Virus record (IMG/VR): IMGVR_UViG_3300037808_001512
Location: 1 to 45,127 of that record
Length of the DNA stretch: 45,127 nt
Direction: 5' to 3' (one strand)
From: a virus
Part shown: positions 31,368 to 38,922 of the stretch, one piece after another
Layout: each line of letters opens with the position of its first letter
How positions within the stretch are numbered: the first letter of the stretch is position 1
Notes under the pieces: model-generated
The model's database searches: none
Told to the model about the DNA's origin: nothing
The model's input: the letters and a program-made list of their open reading frames with translations, nothing else
Position numbers and translations under genes: made by a program

Positions 31368-32063
31368 TTAGAAGACGAACCAGTTATTGCCGTTCGAATA
31401 TAAACTAATTGCCGGCATCGTACCCGTCAAGATATATGAGGCGTCACCATCGATCGTATAAGTGTCGGTAACCGATCGAGTTAATGTAATGTTAGAAAGG
31501 CCGCGAGGGGTGGTGACTTGGTCCTTAACCACCAAAATTGCGCCGGCGCTGAAGAGTGTCGCACTTGGTATTGTAATATAGATATTGCTCGGTGCACTTA
31601 TAGTCGCGGTGACACCCAATATATGTTCACTGGTAGAAGCAGTATGATGACTACTTGTCACATTGATGTAGCCGGCGCCGAAGCCTCTTACAAATGTCTG
31701 GTGACTGATGGCGCTGGATGTGAGGATGGGAGTGGTCCCGGCCCATATTTCTAGACTACCTGTGCGGGAATGGATATCATCGTTTGTGTTTCCAAAAAAT
31801 GTTGAACCGGTTGCATCGATGACGGCTATATCTTCATAGTTGATAACGCTGGCACTCAATGTGCCGGTGATAACCATGTTGCCGGAAAGCACTAACGTGT
31901 TAGAAAGATGCTCTCCCAAAGAAGTCGTGTGGAAGAGCAGATATGCCGATCCGCTGGTGGCGTTCGCGCCCGTCAGAAATTGTACCGATCCAGTAGGACC
32001 AGCGGCCTGACCGCCGCCGCCTGCAGTTGCGCAGTCTATATATGCCCAGCCAAAGTTTGCCAT
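31368..32063 (-). CDS. tail fibre-like virion protein E (231 aa)
   Basis: Starts MANFGWAYIDCATAGGGGQ, so it lacks the MAYN N-terminus and may attach differently. The Ser/Thr-rich middle (LVLSGNMVITGTLSASVINY) is shaft-like. The tip (ATLFSAGAILVVKDQVTTP, DTYTIDGDASYILTGTMPAI, SLYSNGNNWFVF) is clearly related to that of fibre D. It starts four bases after the stop of the 132-aa gene, whose end supplies its ribosome binding site. Confidence 0.7.
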   Translation of the reverse strand: MANFGWAYIDCATAGGGGQAAGPTGSVQFLTGANATSGSAYLLFHTTSLGEHLSNTLVLSGNMVITGTLSASVINYEDIAVIDATGSTFFGNTNDDIHSRTGSLEIWAGTTPILTSSAISHQTFVRGFGAGYINVTSSHHTASTSEHILGVTATISAPSNIYITIPSATLFSAGAILVVKDQVTTPRGLSNITLTRSVTDTYTIDGDASYILTGTMPAISLYSNGNNWFVF

Positions 32064-32067
32064 GGGT

Positions 32068-32466
32068 TTATCCTACTCCTGACGAACCTGACCAGTTTGG
32101 ACCCGATTCTGTCCGAGTGCGGATTGTTGGGATCCCTGTTAGACCGGCCACAACGTCGACACTGTTCGAGCCCGATACCCATATCGAAGATACCTTCAAT
32201 TCCAGTCGTTCAGAGGTGGTTCCATCTTTTACGGTAAAGTAATTATATGATCCGGTCATTCCCGACAACGAAAAGGATACCTTGCAGTTTCCGCCACTGC
32301 TGCCGGCGATAACTTGAAACCACCTTGTAACATACGGAAACACGATCTCGAACCCGCCTGGGCGCCCTCCATCCATGCCGTCGACGCTGCCGGTAGCGAA
32401 AGGCGCCCCGCTGGCTTGATATGCACCTACGTGGTTTAAGCCTGGTTCTAGATTCCAAGTTCCCAT
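32068..32466 (-). CDS. small beta-rich virion protein F (132 aa)
   Basis: Starts MGTWNLEPGLNHVGAYQASG. The protein is Gly/Ser-rich with alternating hydrophobic strands (FEIVFPYVTRWFQVIAGSSG, CKVSFSLSGMTGSYNYFTV). No family recognised. Its size and strand pattern suit a jelly-roll or fibre-tip/cap protein. It opens the fibre cassette, with an ACTATTTA motif 31 bases upstream. Confidence 0.6.
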   Translation of the reverse strand: MGTWNLEPGLNHVGAYQASGAPFATGSVDGMDGGRPGGFEIVFPYVTRWFQVIAGSSGGNCKVSFSLSGMTGSYNYFTVKDGTTSERLELKVSSIWVSGSNSVDVVAGLTGIPTIRTRTESGPNWSGSSGVG

Positions 32467-32496
32467 TATAAAACTCCTAATTTTTTGTTTACACTA

Positions 32497-32504
32497 TAAA
32501 TAGT
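32497..32504 (-). promoter_or_regulatory. late-promoter-like motif before the fibre cassette
   Basis: ACTATTTA on the coding strand, 31 bases before ATG 32466, directly abutting the stop of the bS21 gene. Confidence 0.5.
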
Positions 32505-32752
32505 CATTTGTTTTTTCTAACGCGGGTTTCTTCTGCTCTTTGACGTTTTCGTTGTTCCTTCATGCGAAACCTTTCAGCTTTAATTCTTTTTTCCTTCTTC
32601 TTAACCGAAGGTTTTTTGTAATGCTTTCGGTCGCGACACTGTTCAACGATTTTCTCTTTCTTTACTTTTTTTAGAAATCTCCTGATGAGCTTTTCTACAT
32701 TCCCTCTTGTTTCTTTGATATGCACTGAAACATGTGCTGGTTTGTTTTTCAC
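32504..32752 (-). CDS. rpsU: ribosomal protein bS21 homologue
   Basis: An 82-aa protein if the GTG at 32752 (CAGGA upstream) is used; a TTG at 32779 would overlap the previous gene. It has the bS21 pattern: VHIKETRGNVEKLIRRFLKK, then KEKIVEQCRDRKHYKKPSVK and KKEKRIKAERFRMKEQRKRQ, matching the family xLRRFKRxxxKxGixxExRxRxxYEKPSxKRKxK. bS21 binds the 30S platform near the anti-Shine-Dalgarno and influences initiation. Phage bS21 genes are known in marine phages and are thought to bias ribosomes toward phage messages. Here it sits between head genes and the fibre cassette, in late-gene context. Confidence 0.82.
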   Translation of the reverse strand: MKNKPAHVSVHIKETRGNVEKLIRRFLKKVKKEKIVEQCRDRKHYKKPSVKKKEKRIKAERFRMKEQRKRQRAEETRVRKNK

Positions 32753-32754
32753 AT

Positions 32755-33156
32755 TTAATCCTGTTTCATGTTCTGCCAAATTTTCGATGCATTACCCATC
32801 AAAGAAGATATGTCAACACCTGAGTCTCCTGGTACACCAAGATCGGGGTGGCCCGGGGCTGAGCGTTCATTGAGCGGGGCGGTGCCCTCAAATAAGTCGA
32901 CGCCGTTATAAGCGTTTTTTCCTACTGCATCTAACATCTTTTTACGATGTTCAGACAAATTCTTTTTCACTATTTCATTATCGTTATTCGATACGCGTTT
33001 GGTTGTTGGCGTCTTGGTTTCCAACAATGGCGCGGTGTTCATTCCTTTCACCACTTCAGAAACCACGTTAGATAATAAGCCTTCTTCTAATAAAACCTCA
33101 TGTATACATTCTTTTACTACAGGCTTGATTAGTTTTTTTAATTCATTTTTGTTCAT
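32755..33156 (-). CDS. unknown head-region protein with helical N-terminal tag (133 aa)
   Basis: ATG 33156 overlaps the end of the upstream gene. The N-terminus MNKNELKKLIKPVVKECIHE is an amphipathic helix ending in VLLEEGLL, like the tags of three other unknown genes here. The remainder is polar and likely disordered, with a Gly/Pro stretch (SAPGHPDLGVPGDSG). No family recognised. Its position beside the protease suggests a core or internal head protein, by inference. Confidence 0.55.
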   Translation of the reverse strand: MNKNELKKLIKPVVKECIHEVLLEEGLLSNVVSEVVKGMNTAPLLETKTPTTKRVSNNDNEIVKKNLSEHRKKMLDAVGKNAYNGVDLFEGTAPLNERSAPGHPDLGVPGDSGVDISSLMGNASKIWQNMKQD

Positions 33157-34000
33157 CAACAGTCTCTTCTGATTCTCTTAGTTTAATATTTGTACCCTGC
33201 AAATATTGTTGCAGGTGGGGTTTTACTATTTTCATTATAATCACTTTCAAATCTTGTTGGATGTCCGATGTTACCATTTTACGCAGGTCGCGGTCATCCC
33301 CATCGCCGATGCCGGCGGCTTGACCAACTAAGGCAACGATCTTCCCTCCGACGGCTCGGCCGGCGTCGACTTGACCTTGCTTCGGTGCTACGCGGGCACC
33401 GGTGGCTGTTTTGTTCCCACCATCAGAACCAGCTGTTTGGGCGCTTGTATATTGTGCTTCTAAGATATTAGCGTTTTCAAGCTCTTCCATAATTAAATCT
33501 GCCATTGTTGGAATATGGGATTCTTGCACTTTCATTCCGGAGGCGCGCAATTGGGCTGACAGATCTTTTAAAATCTGTTTTACAGTGTTTTGAACCTGTG
33601 CTTTGTCGAGCTTTATTTTCTGGCCTTGAATGCTCTTGTTGTTAAACCGAGACATAATTGTACTAAAAAGTTTAGAATATAAAGAGTTCTGGCCCGTGAA
33701 CAAGTTGACCGGTTTTGCCGGGCCTGCCGCGGCGGTGGCATCGGTGGCGTCGGTGGCATCGGTGGCACTTGAGCGGCCTTTGCCACCCATGCCTTGTGTT
33801 ACACTGTCTACTTCTCCACCCAAAGTTCTTTTAGCATCTCGGGCGGCTGACCGGCCGGCTACTTTAGCGCCCCTATAAGCTTGTGTGCCGGCTCTTACTC
33901 CGGTTTTGATGTTATCCCATACACCCTCTTCAAGGAACTCTCTCCAGGCGTCTGTGAACTCTTCATCTTCTTCGAAACTTGACCACTTACTTTTATCCAT
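33143..34000 (-). CDS. unknown head-region protein, possible core protein (285 aa)
   Basis: Begins with an acidic helix (SFEEDEEFTDAWREFLEEGV), then a basic Gly/Ala-rich stretch (GAKVAGRSAARDAKRTLGG) and four ATD-type repeats (33734-33769). A central helical domain (KIKLDKAQVQNTVKQILKDL) and a C-terminal helix (IQQDLKVIIMKIVKPHLQQY) follow. No family recognised. The charge pattern and gene position recall prohead core proteins such as gp67/gp68, but no direct match is visible. Confidence 0.55.
   Translation of the reverse strand: MDKSKWSSFEEDEEFTDAWREFLEEGVWDNIKTGVRAGTQAYRGAKVAGRSAARDAKRTLGGEVDSVTQGMGGKGRSSATDATDATDATAAAGPAKPVNLFTGQNSLYSKLFSTIMSRFNNKSIQGQKIKLDKAQVQNTVKQILKDLSAQLRASGMKVQESHIPTMADLIMEELENANILEAQYTSAQTAGSDGGNKTATGARVAPKQGQVDAGRAVGGKIVALVGQAAGIGDGDDRDLRKMVTSDIQQDLKVIIMKIVKPHLQQYLQGTNIKLRESEETVDEQK
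33734..33769 (-). repeat. four tandem 9-bp repeats
   Basis: GGTGGCATC-type units repeat four times on the plus strand, encoding SATDATDATDAT in the unknown 285-aa protein. This is a slippage-prone microsatellite that keeps frame. Confidence 0.8.
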
Positions 34001-34601
34001 CTTCTAAAACCTCGTTTAATAATCTATTTAGCTTGTCTGCTCTCGTTATAATATTGGGCACAGCCAAGTCTTTCGCTTCTTTCATCATGAATGCATTTGG
34101 TGTTGACGGCTCAGATACAAAGTCGAAGCAAATCAGTTGGAAGTCTTCCTCAACAACGGTTTGTCCTTTGTTCTCACTCACAGAACCCATGCCACGAGAA
34201 GAGATACCCAACTTAACACCATCGTTAACTAGCTCACGAAGAATCTTTCCAGATGGGGTGTTCAAAACTTGAACCTTCCCCATCACTGCATGCCCTTCCA
34301 TCCATACGGAAGTAACCATATGGGAGCAGTTCCTTAAATTTATAACAGAGTCATCTGGATGGTCTAGCTCTCCAAGCGCGCGGCGCTCTTTCACCAGTTT
34401 TTGGTAGTTCCTCACTTCTCTTTCTAAAATTTGCGGAGGATACATACGACCATTTCCATTTACAACGCCGCCTTCTTGCAGCTTGCCGGTGAGGATCATT
34501 CCGCCTTCGGCGACATATCTCTTTTCGTCTTCAGTCAGTAGGTCTTGACAAACGCCACCTTCGCAAAGCTCGTAATATTCTCTGAGAAGTTTTTTACCCA
34601 T
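33993..34601 (-). CDS. 21: prohead protease, gp21-like
   Basis: A 202-aa protein from ATG 34601; a TTG two codons earlier is in frame but has a poorer context. In numbering from that TTG, His83 lies in LGELDHPDD and Ser136/Ser137 in KLGISSRGMG, the two catalytic spots of T4-type prohead proteases. GGVVNGNGRMYPPQILEREV at 46-65 is the family substrate-binding stretch. T4 gp21 is 212 aa. It should trim scaffold, capsid and internal proteins after (L/I)xE. It overlaps the next gene by eight bases. Confidence 0.9.
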   Translation of the reverse strand: MGKKLLREYYELCEGGVCQDLLTEDEKRYVAEGGMILTGKLQEGGVVNGNGRMYPPQILEREVRNYQKLVKERRALGELDHPDDSVINLRNCSHMVTSVWMEGHAVMGKVQVLNTPSGKILRELVNDGVKLGISSRGMGSVSENKGQTVVEEDFQLICFDFVSEPSTPNAFMMKEAKDLAVPNIITRADKLNRLLNEVLEDG

Positions 34602-34613
34602 TGTCAACTACCC

Positions 34614-34955
34614 TTACAACAATGTCTTACTGGTTGCAGCATCCATTTTGTTGTCCAAATGTTTGTGTTCATGTTTTATTCCTTCATCCCCAAATACCAT
34701 GTTGAGGATATATGATGTTCCTGATGACAGCCACCCTAAAAGAAGAGCGTTTACAACTGTAGCATCAAAACTAAATAGTTCTGTATATGGGGAAAGTAGC
34801 ATTAAAAACCAACCCACATGAAAACCCATGCACATTGGACACTTGAATAGTTCTCCAAGAGTTCCTTTTGTCGGCCTTATCCTGTTCAAAACTTTGCCGT
34901 ATACAAGAATTTGTGTGAGCCCGTAGGCACACAATATGAATGTTAGTAATTCCAT
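34614..34955 (-). CDS. DUF1360-like membrane protein (113 aa)
   Basis: Two or three membrane segments: residues 1-20 (MELLTFILCAYGLTQILVYG), about 45-62 and about 66-88. Between the first two lies KCPMCMGFHVGWFLML, matching the CPxCxxxWxxxxL-type core of DUF1360 proteins. Those occur in phages and bacteria with unknown function. The C-terminus is His/Lys-rich and probably cytoplasmic. It lies directly before the protease gene, an odd place for a membrane protein unless prohead assembly starts at the membrane, as T4 proheads do. Confidence 0.6.
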   Translation of the reverse strand: MELLTFILCAYGLTQILVYGKVLNRIRPTKGTLGELFKCPMCMGFHVGWFLMLLSPYTELFSFDATVVNALLLGWLSSGTSYILNMVFGDEGIKHEHKHLDNKMDAATSKTLL

Positions 34956-34967
34956 TTTATCCTTTTG

Positions 34968-35582
34968 TTAAAATCCTGTTCCCATGCCTTGGGCCGCTAA
35001 TTGATTAGTTAAACAAGTCAGTGTTAGATTACTTGCACACTCGCCGGCTACCAGAGTAAGAGCAGCTTTAAGAGGGGTTCCTCCCTTATCCACTATTTTC
35101 TTGATGAGCGGTACATCCAGCAGGTCACCATTGGCTATCGTATTCATGGCTTCAAACTCTGATTGTTCAGCTTCCTGTTTGAAAAGTTCTTTTGCTTCAT
35201 CATATAGTTTTCTCTGTTCTGATGTAAAATCTTTCATTTTAATTCCAGCCACACCGGCGCGGTCTTTAATTTTTTGTGTATATTCTTGTCGTTGTCTCTT
35301 CAGTCTTTTCTTGCGCCGGCGCGATTTTGAGCCGGGCACTTCGTGTAGCTGTTGGGCCAACTCTTCATCTTGTTCTTCACCGGCATCGTTAGAGGCATCA
35401 GCCAATACTGCAATGCTTTTTATAAAATCTTGAACAAGTTTAATCTGTTCTGCTGTGGGTTCTTCAGTAGTATCGGGGGCACCATCTCCGGTGGTTGTCG
35501 CGGCGGTTGGTGCTGTACCACCAATTTCAGCTTCTGCGACATACGCGCTCCAATTTTCCATTATCAAATGCATGTCGGACAT
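34968..35582 (-). CDS. unknown head-region protein (204 aa)
   Basis: ATG 35582 has TAGGAG upstream. Residues 15-45 are Ala/Thr-rich linker. Residues 80-100 are very basic (SKSRRRKKRLKRQRQEYTQK), suiting nucleic acid or scaffold binding. The C-terminal third is helical with Cys residues (GECASNLTLTCLTN). No family recognised. Neighbours are head genes. Confidence 0.55.
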   Translation of the reverse strand: MSDMHLIMENWSAYVAEAEIGGTAPTAATTTGDGAPDTTEEPTAEQIKLVQDFIKSIAVLADASNDAGEEQDEELAQQLHEVPGSKSRRRKKRLKRQRQEYTQKIKDRAGVAGIKMKDFTSEQRKLYDEAKELFKQEAEQSEFEAMNTIANGDLLDVPLIKKIVDKGGTPLKAALTLVAGECASNLTLTCLTNQLAAQGMGTGF

Positions 35583-35591
35583 CGAGGACTC

Positions 35592-36131
35592 CTAGATTGT
35601 ATACAAGTAATTCATTGAATATGGATCACGGATGTATCCCTTTCTAATAGAACCCTTCTCCGTGGATTGTGGCACCTCACCTAGTTCGGTGGAGTGCTCC
35701 TTATCTGGATGGGCATATTCATCGTCTGCCATCGAGATGATAGCGTCGACATGTTCAAAGTATGGACGTTCATCATCGATAAACTTACTAATATTTACCA
35801 AAGCCAGCTTGGGCGCTGATATTGCTTCATTTGTTGGAGTGAGAAGTGTGCTCTCTATGGAGCCGTAGAATGCACCGGATTGAATTGACTCTGCCACCAC
35901 TAAGCCTTTCTTGTTAAGGTACGTCATTAATCTATTTTGGGCTCCATAAACTAAATCGCTCATCGCCTCTTTTGGAAAAGCTATAACTTTATTATTTGTA
36001 GGGGATAAAACAATATCGATGTCACCATGGTCGAATATCATTAAATCTCCACTTAAACTCTTTCTTATATTAAGCTCAAGTGTGATTTTCTTTTCGTTAG
36101 CTACTGGGCCAACTTTAATTACTATCGACAT
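35592..36131 (-). CDS. unknown conserved-type protein (179 aa)
   Basis: The N-terminal half alternates strands (MSIVIKVGPVANEKKITLEL, DGD-like loop IFDHGDIDIVLSPTNNKVIA). The C-terminal half is acidic and ends in RKGYIRDPYSMNYLYTI. No motif recognised. It overlaps its upstream neighbour by 17 bases. Probably a small head or connector factor. Confidence 0.5.
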   Translation of the reverse strand: MSIVIKVGPVANEKKITLELNIRKSLSGDLMIFDHGDIDIVLSPTNNKVIAFPKEAMSDLVYGAQNRLMTYLNKKGLVVAESIQSGAFYGSIESTLLTPTNEAISAPKLALVNISKFIDDERPYFEHVDAIISMADDEYAHPDKEHSTELGEVPQSTEKGSIRKGYIRDPYSMNYLYTI

Positions 36132-36948
36132 TATTATAAATTTCCCGAACTAATCTTTGAGTTTTCATAACCGTTAACAAAACTTCATCATCGATATTTA
36201 CTTCCGAAAAGGAATCTAGTTTTTCAACAATCTGCTTCGCCTTTGAGGACATTTCAGAATCATTCTCAAAGTCTTCCATTTGTGCGGCGGAATGGACCTT
36301 TGTTTTCAACCTCTGTATTTCTTCGTTTAAAAATGTTTTCAATTCTACCGAGTTATCCAGAAAAGAAGAGATATAATAAGATAGCAGTTCCTTTTGCTCA
36401 TCGAGTAAGTCACCGGCATATTTCTCATTAAACTTGTTTATAAATGTGCTTATGATTACACCATCAACATCTTTGGCTTTTTCATCAGTAGCGTTGTTGG
36501 CGCACATGTTTACTATGATTTGACTTTCCAGAACAATAGATTTTTTTGGCGACATCTTACCAGAAAATATCTGCGAGATGCTCGCTAGTGTCTTATAGTT
36601 TGGAACGTAATTATTAAAAATGGATGGTGTTAACTCTTTGTTTACGTCGTCAATTAGCCTTGTTTGCTTCTTAAAGAGTCCATCCGGGTCTATTAACCTT
36701 TGAGCGATCTTGGCCTCTCTTATTATTTTTTCGGATGTTTTGGTTGTTAATTTTTGATTCTCATATAGAGAAGTATAACATTCCAGATCCCTGCGTAACA
36801 GACTTCCGTTTTTAAAATGTTTCTTTATAAGGTTTAAAGCTGTGTTTCTTGTTTTCGTATCTTTTCTCATCGCTGATACGGTTGCTTCTCTTAACAAAGC
36901 CTCATAAACAAAAGCTGTGTTTCTCTTTTTATTGTGTTTAATCTTCAT
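36115..36948 (-). CDS. unknown helical protein after the portal (277 aa)
   Basis: Almost wholly helical and charged: MKIKHNKKRNTAFVYEALLR at the start, LKTFLNEEIQRLKTKVHSAA near 200. It overlaps the portal stop by 11 bases. I recall similar proteins after the portal in marine T4-like phages but no function. It may be a scaffold or core partner. Confidence 0.55.
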   Translation of the reverse strand: MKIKHNKKRNTAFVYEALLREATVSAMRKDTKTRNTALNLIKKHFKNGSLLRRDLECYTSLYENQKLTTKTSEKIIREAKIAQRLIDPDGLFKKQTRLIDDVNKELTPSIFNNYVPNYKTLASISQIFSGKMSPKKSIVLESQIIVNMCANNATDEKAKDVDGVIISTFINKFNEKYAGDLLDEQKELLSYYISSFLDNSVELKTFLNEEIQRLKTKVHSAAQMEDFENDSEMSSKAKQIVEKLDSFSEVNIDDEVLLTVMKTQRLVREIYNNVDSN

Positions 36949-38914
36949 CTTGTTGTTCCGTTAATAATTTGTTTTTCTCCATACCCTGCAAAAGACTACG
37001 AATAGAATCATTAATTTCAAAAAGCTTTGCTTCTTCGCTTTTATCTATCAAAGTATAAATAGACTCTTCTTGCTCATAAATCCCTTTAGCAATTGGTGGA
37101 ATAGTATTCTTGATCATTGTTTCGGAGCCTGGGAGCGTACTCCTGGGAGTATTGCTACTCATCTCGGCGCTTCTCTTTCCAGCATATGAGCGGGTTCGGG
37201 GGCCAGCTGTTTTTCTCTTATCAGTTTTTACTGGATAATATTTTTCTTTACGGCCATACGTTCTTGGTGCGTTCCTTGAGCCAGGTGGAACTGCTAATAA
37301 CGATGATTCGTCGCCGCCGGGGGCCTCTGGCTCGGTACCGACATCAGCGGCTGGTATTTCTTCTGGTCCAAGATCAAAGTCTCCTTCCATATCCCCACCC
37401 AGTTCGCCGCCTAGGTCACCTTCTAATCCACCATCGAGGGCGCCGGCGGTTTCGCCGGCTGCCGCGGCTTCTGCAACTTGTTGTAGTGCAGCATCGTGTT
37501 TGCGGTCGAAGTACATCTCGCGCTGATTGCGTGCGAATTCTTCATGCGATAACCCGAATACTTTTTCTGAGACCCAGCGACGTGAGAAGTATCCTTCGGT
37601 TGCGGATGCCGCGATGTCGAATTTTTGCTTCCAATGTTCAAGCTCTTGAAGTTCTGCTATCTTCGACGGGTTGTTAAGCGCGAGGTTAAATGCCAGTAGG
37701 TCGTCGCCGCGGAAGCCTAGAGTATAAAGATGGATAATACCGATTTTCTCTAACTCTGATACTACTACTCGTTGCAGCCTTTGAATAGTTCTTGCAAAAC
37801 GAATGTCTTTCTGTGCTAGCGTTGTTTTGTCTTCTGATGCATCCTCACCCATGGAAAGATATGCCTGTGGTACTTTGAGTGCAGAGAACAACTTGTCACG
37901 GAGGTATTTAACATCGTCGATAGCTGTGATGTTCTGAGCACCGGGGAGAGAAGTAATGTCGGTGACAGAACCCTGGCGCACGGGAATAAAATAGTCTTCT
38001 TCAATACTCATTGGGTTATAACGTAAGTCAACTCTTCCGGTTTCTGCATCTACAACTGAGTGTCTTTTTAACTGAGTTACAATCTTCTGCATATATTGCT
38101 CCACCTCATTTGGTGGGATAGCTCCGACATCGATTTTGAATACACGACGTTCAGATGAACGAACCACGCGATAAGCCATCATAGCATCTTCCATGAGAGT
38201 TAGTTGCCTCCAGATACGGCGCGCCGGTTCAAGAATAGATGTTCCGTAAGGAGCATATTTATCGTTTCCTAGAATACGAAAGTGAGAAACTTGCCAGTTT
38301 TCAAATGTAAGGCCGGCGGTGTTCCACTGATATTGAATATAATTTGGGTTGGTGGAGTCTAAGCCTTCGAGTCTTTCCACTTCTGCAGGGGGGAGGGCGA
38401 TGACAGACTGAATGCCATACTTTTCGTCGATGTCCAAATAAAGAAAGAAGTCACCATATTTGCACATGGTGCGGGCCCAACCAAACATGTTGTACTGAAC
38501 ATTTAAGATGTTGTCATAAAGGATTCCCAGTACTGCTTTGATCTCTTCATTGGAGCATTTGATGTTTAACATCGGACGAAGATCGGAATATGTCGTCATT
38601 TCATCTGCATAGATGTCGAGTGAAGAGGCTATCTCTGGCATGTACTCCATCTGGTCGAAATCAACATACCGCTCGGAGCGGCGCTGGTTTTGAATAGCAT
38701 TCGTTGCTATTGTATCTAATGGATTATATTGAGACTTTTTAAACTGTTGACCAGAGGCAGTTTTAAAACGCGAAGAGAATTTGTCTAGATGTTGTCTTCT
38801 AATCCTTCGTCCGGATTGGGACCGATAATTAATTATAGGTCCGGAAAATAATCTAGTTAAAGCCTTAAAAAGACTGGCTTCTTGATTTTTGGGGTTTTTA
38901 TCTTTGGGTGGCAT
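36938..38914 (-). CDS. 20: portal protein, gp20-like
   Basis: A 658-aa protein. T4 gp20 hallmarks: SLDIYADEMTTYSDLRPMLN near 97-116, DFFLYLDIDEKYGIQSVIAL near 155, YRVVRSSERRVFKIDVGAIP near 245 and YLSMGEDASEDKTTLAQKDI near 355. Residues about 490-560 form a low-complexity acidic/Gly tail (GGLEGDLGGELGGDMEGDFD) not found in T4 gp20 (524 aa). It forms the packaging vertex ring and is the docking point for terminase. It lies eight bases downstream of the terminase gene. Confidence 0.92.
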   Translation of the reverse strand: MPPKDKNPKNQEASLFKALTRLFSGPIINYRSQSGRRIRRQHLDKFSSRFKTASGQQFKKSQYNPLDTIATNAIQNQRRSERYVDFDQMEYMPEIASSLDIYADEMTTYSDLRPMLNIKCSNEEIKAVLGILYDNILNVQYNMFGWARTMCKYGDFFLYLDIDEKYGIQSVIALPPAEVERLEGLDSTNPNYIQYQWNTAGLTFENWQVSHFRILGNDKYAPYGTSILEPARRIWRQLTLMEDAMMAYRVVRSSERRVFKIDVGAIPPNEVEQYMQKIVTQLKRHSVVDAETGRVDLRYNPMSIEEDYFIPVRQGSVTDITSLPGAQNITAIDDVKYLRDKLFSALKVPQAYLSMGEDASEDKTTLAQKDIRFARTIQRLQRVVVSELEKIGIIHLYTLGFRGDDLLAFNLALNNPSKIAELQELEHWKQKFDIAASATEGYFSRRWVSEKVFGLSHEEFARNQREMYFDRKHDAALQQVAEAAAAGETAGALDGGLEGDLGGELGGDMEGDFDLGPEEIPAADVGTEPEAPGGDESSLLAVPPGSRNAPRTYGRKEKYYPVKTDKRKTAGPRTRSYAGKRSAEMSSNTPRSTLPGSETMIKNTIPPIAKGIYEQEESIYTLIDKSEEAKLFEINDSIRSLLQGMEKNKLLTEQQDED

Positions 38915-38922
38915 TTATTTTC

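Noticed and set aside
33734-33769. Tandem 9-bp repeats considered as a CRISPR or regulatory array
   Set aside because: Units are contiguous, without spacers, inside a coding frame, and encode ATD repeats.
37051-37058. Octamer-like TAAATAGA copy inside the portal gene
   Set aside because: Within a coding region and one base off; no gene starts close downstream, so I treat it as chance. The same holds for copies near 34772 and 42235.
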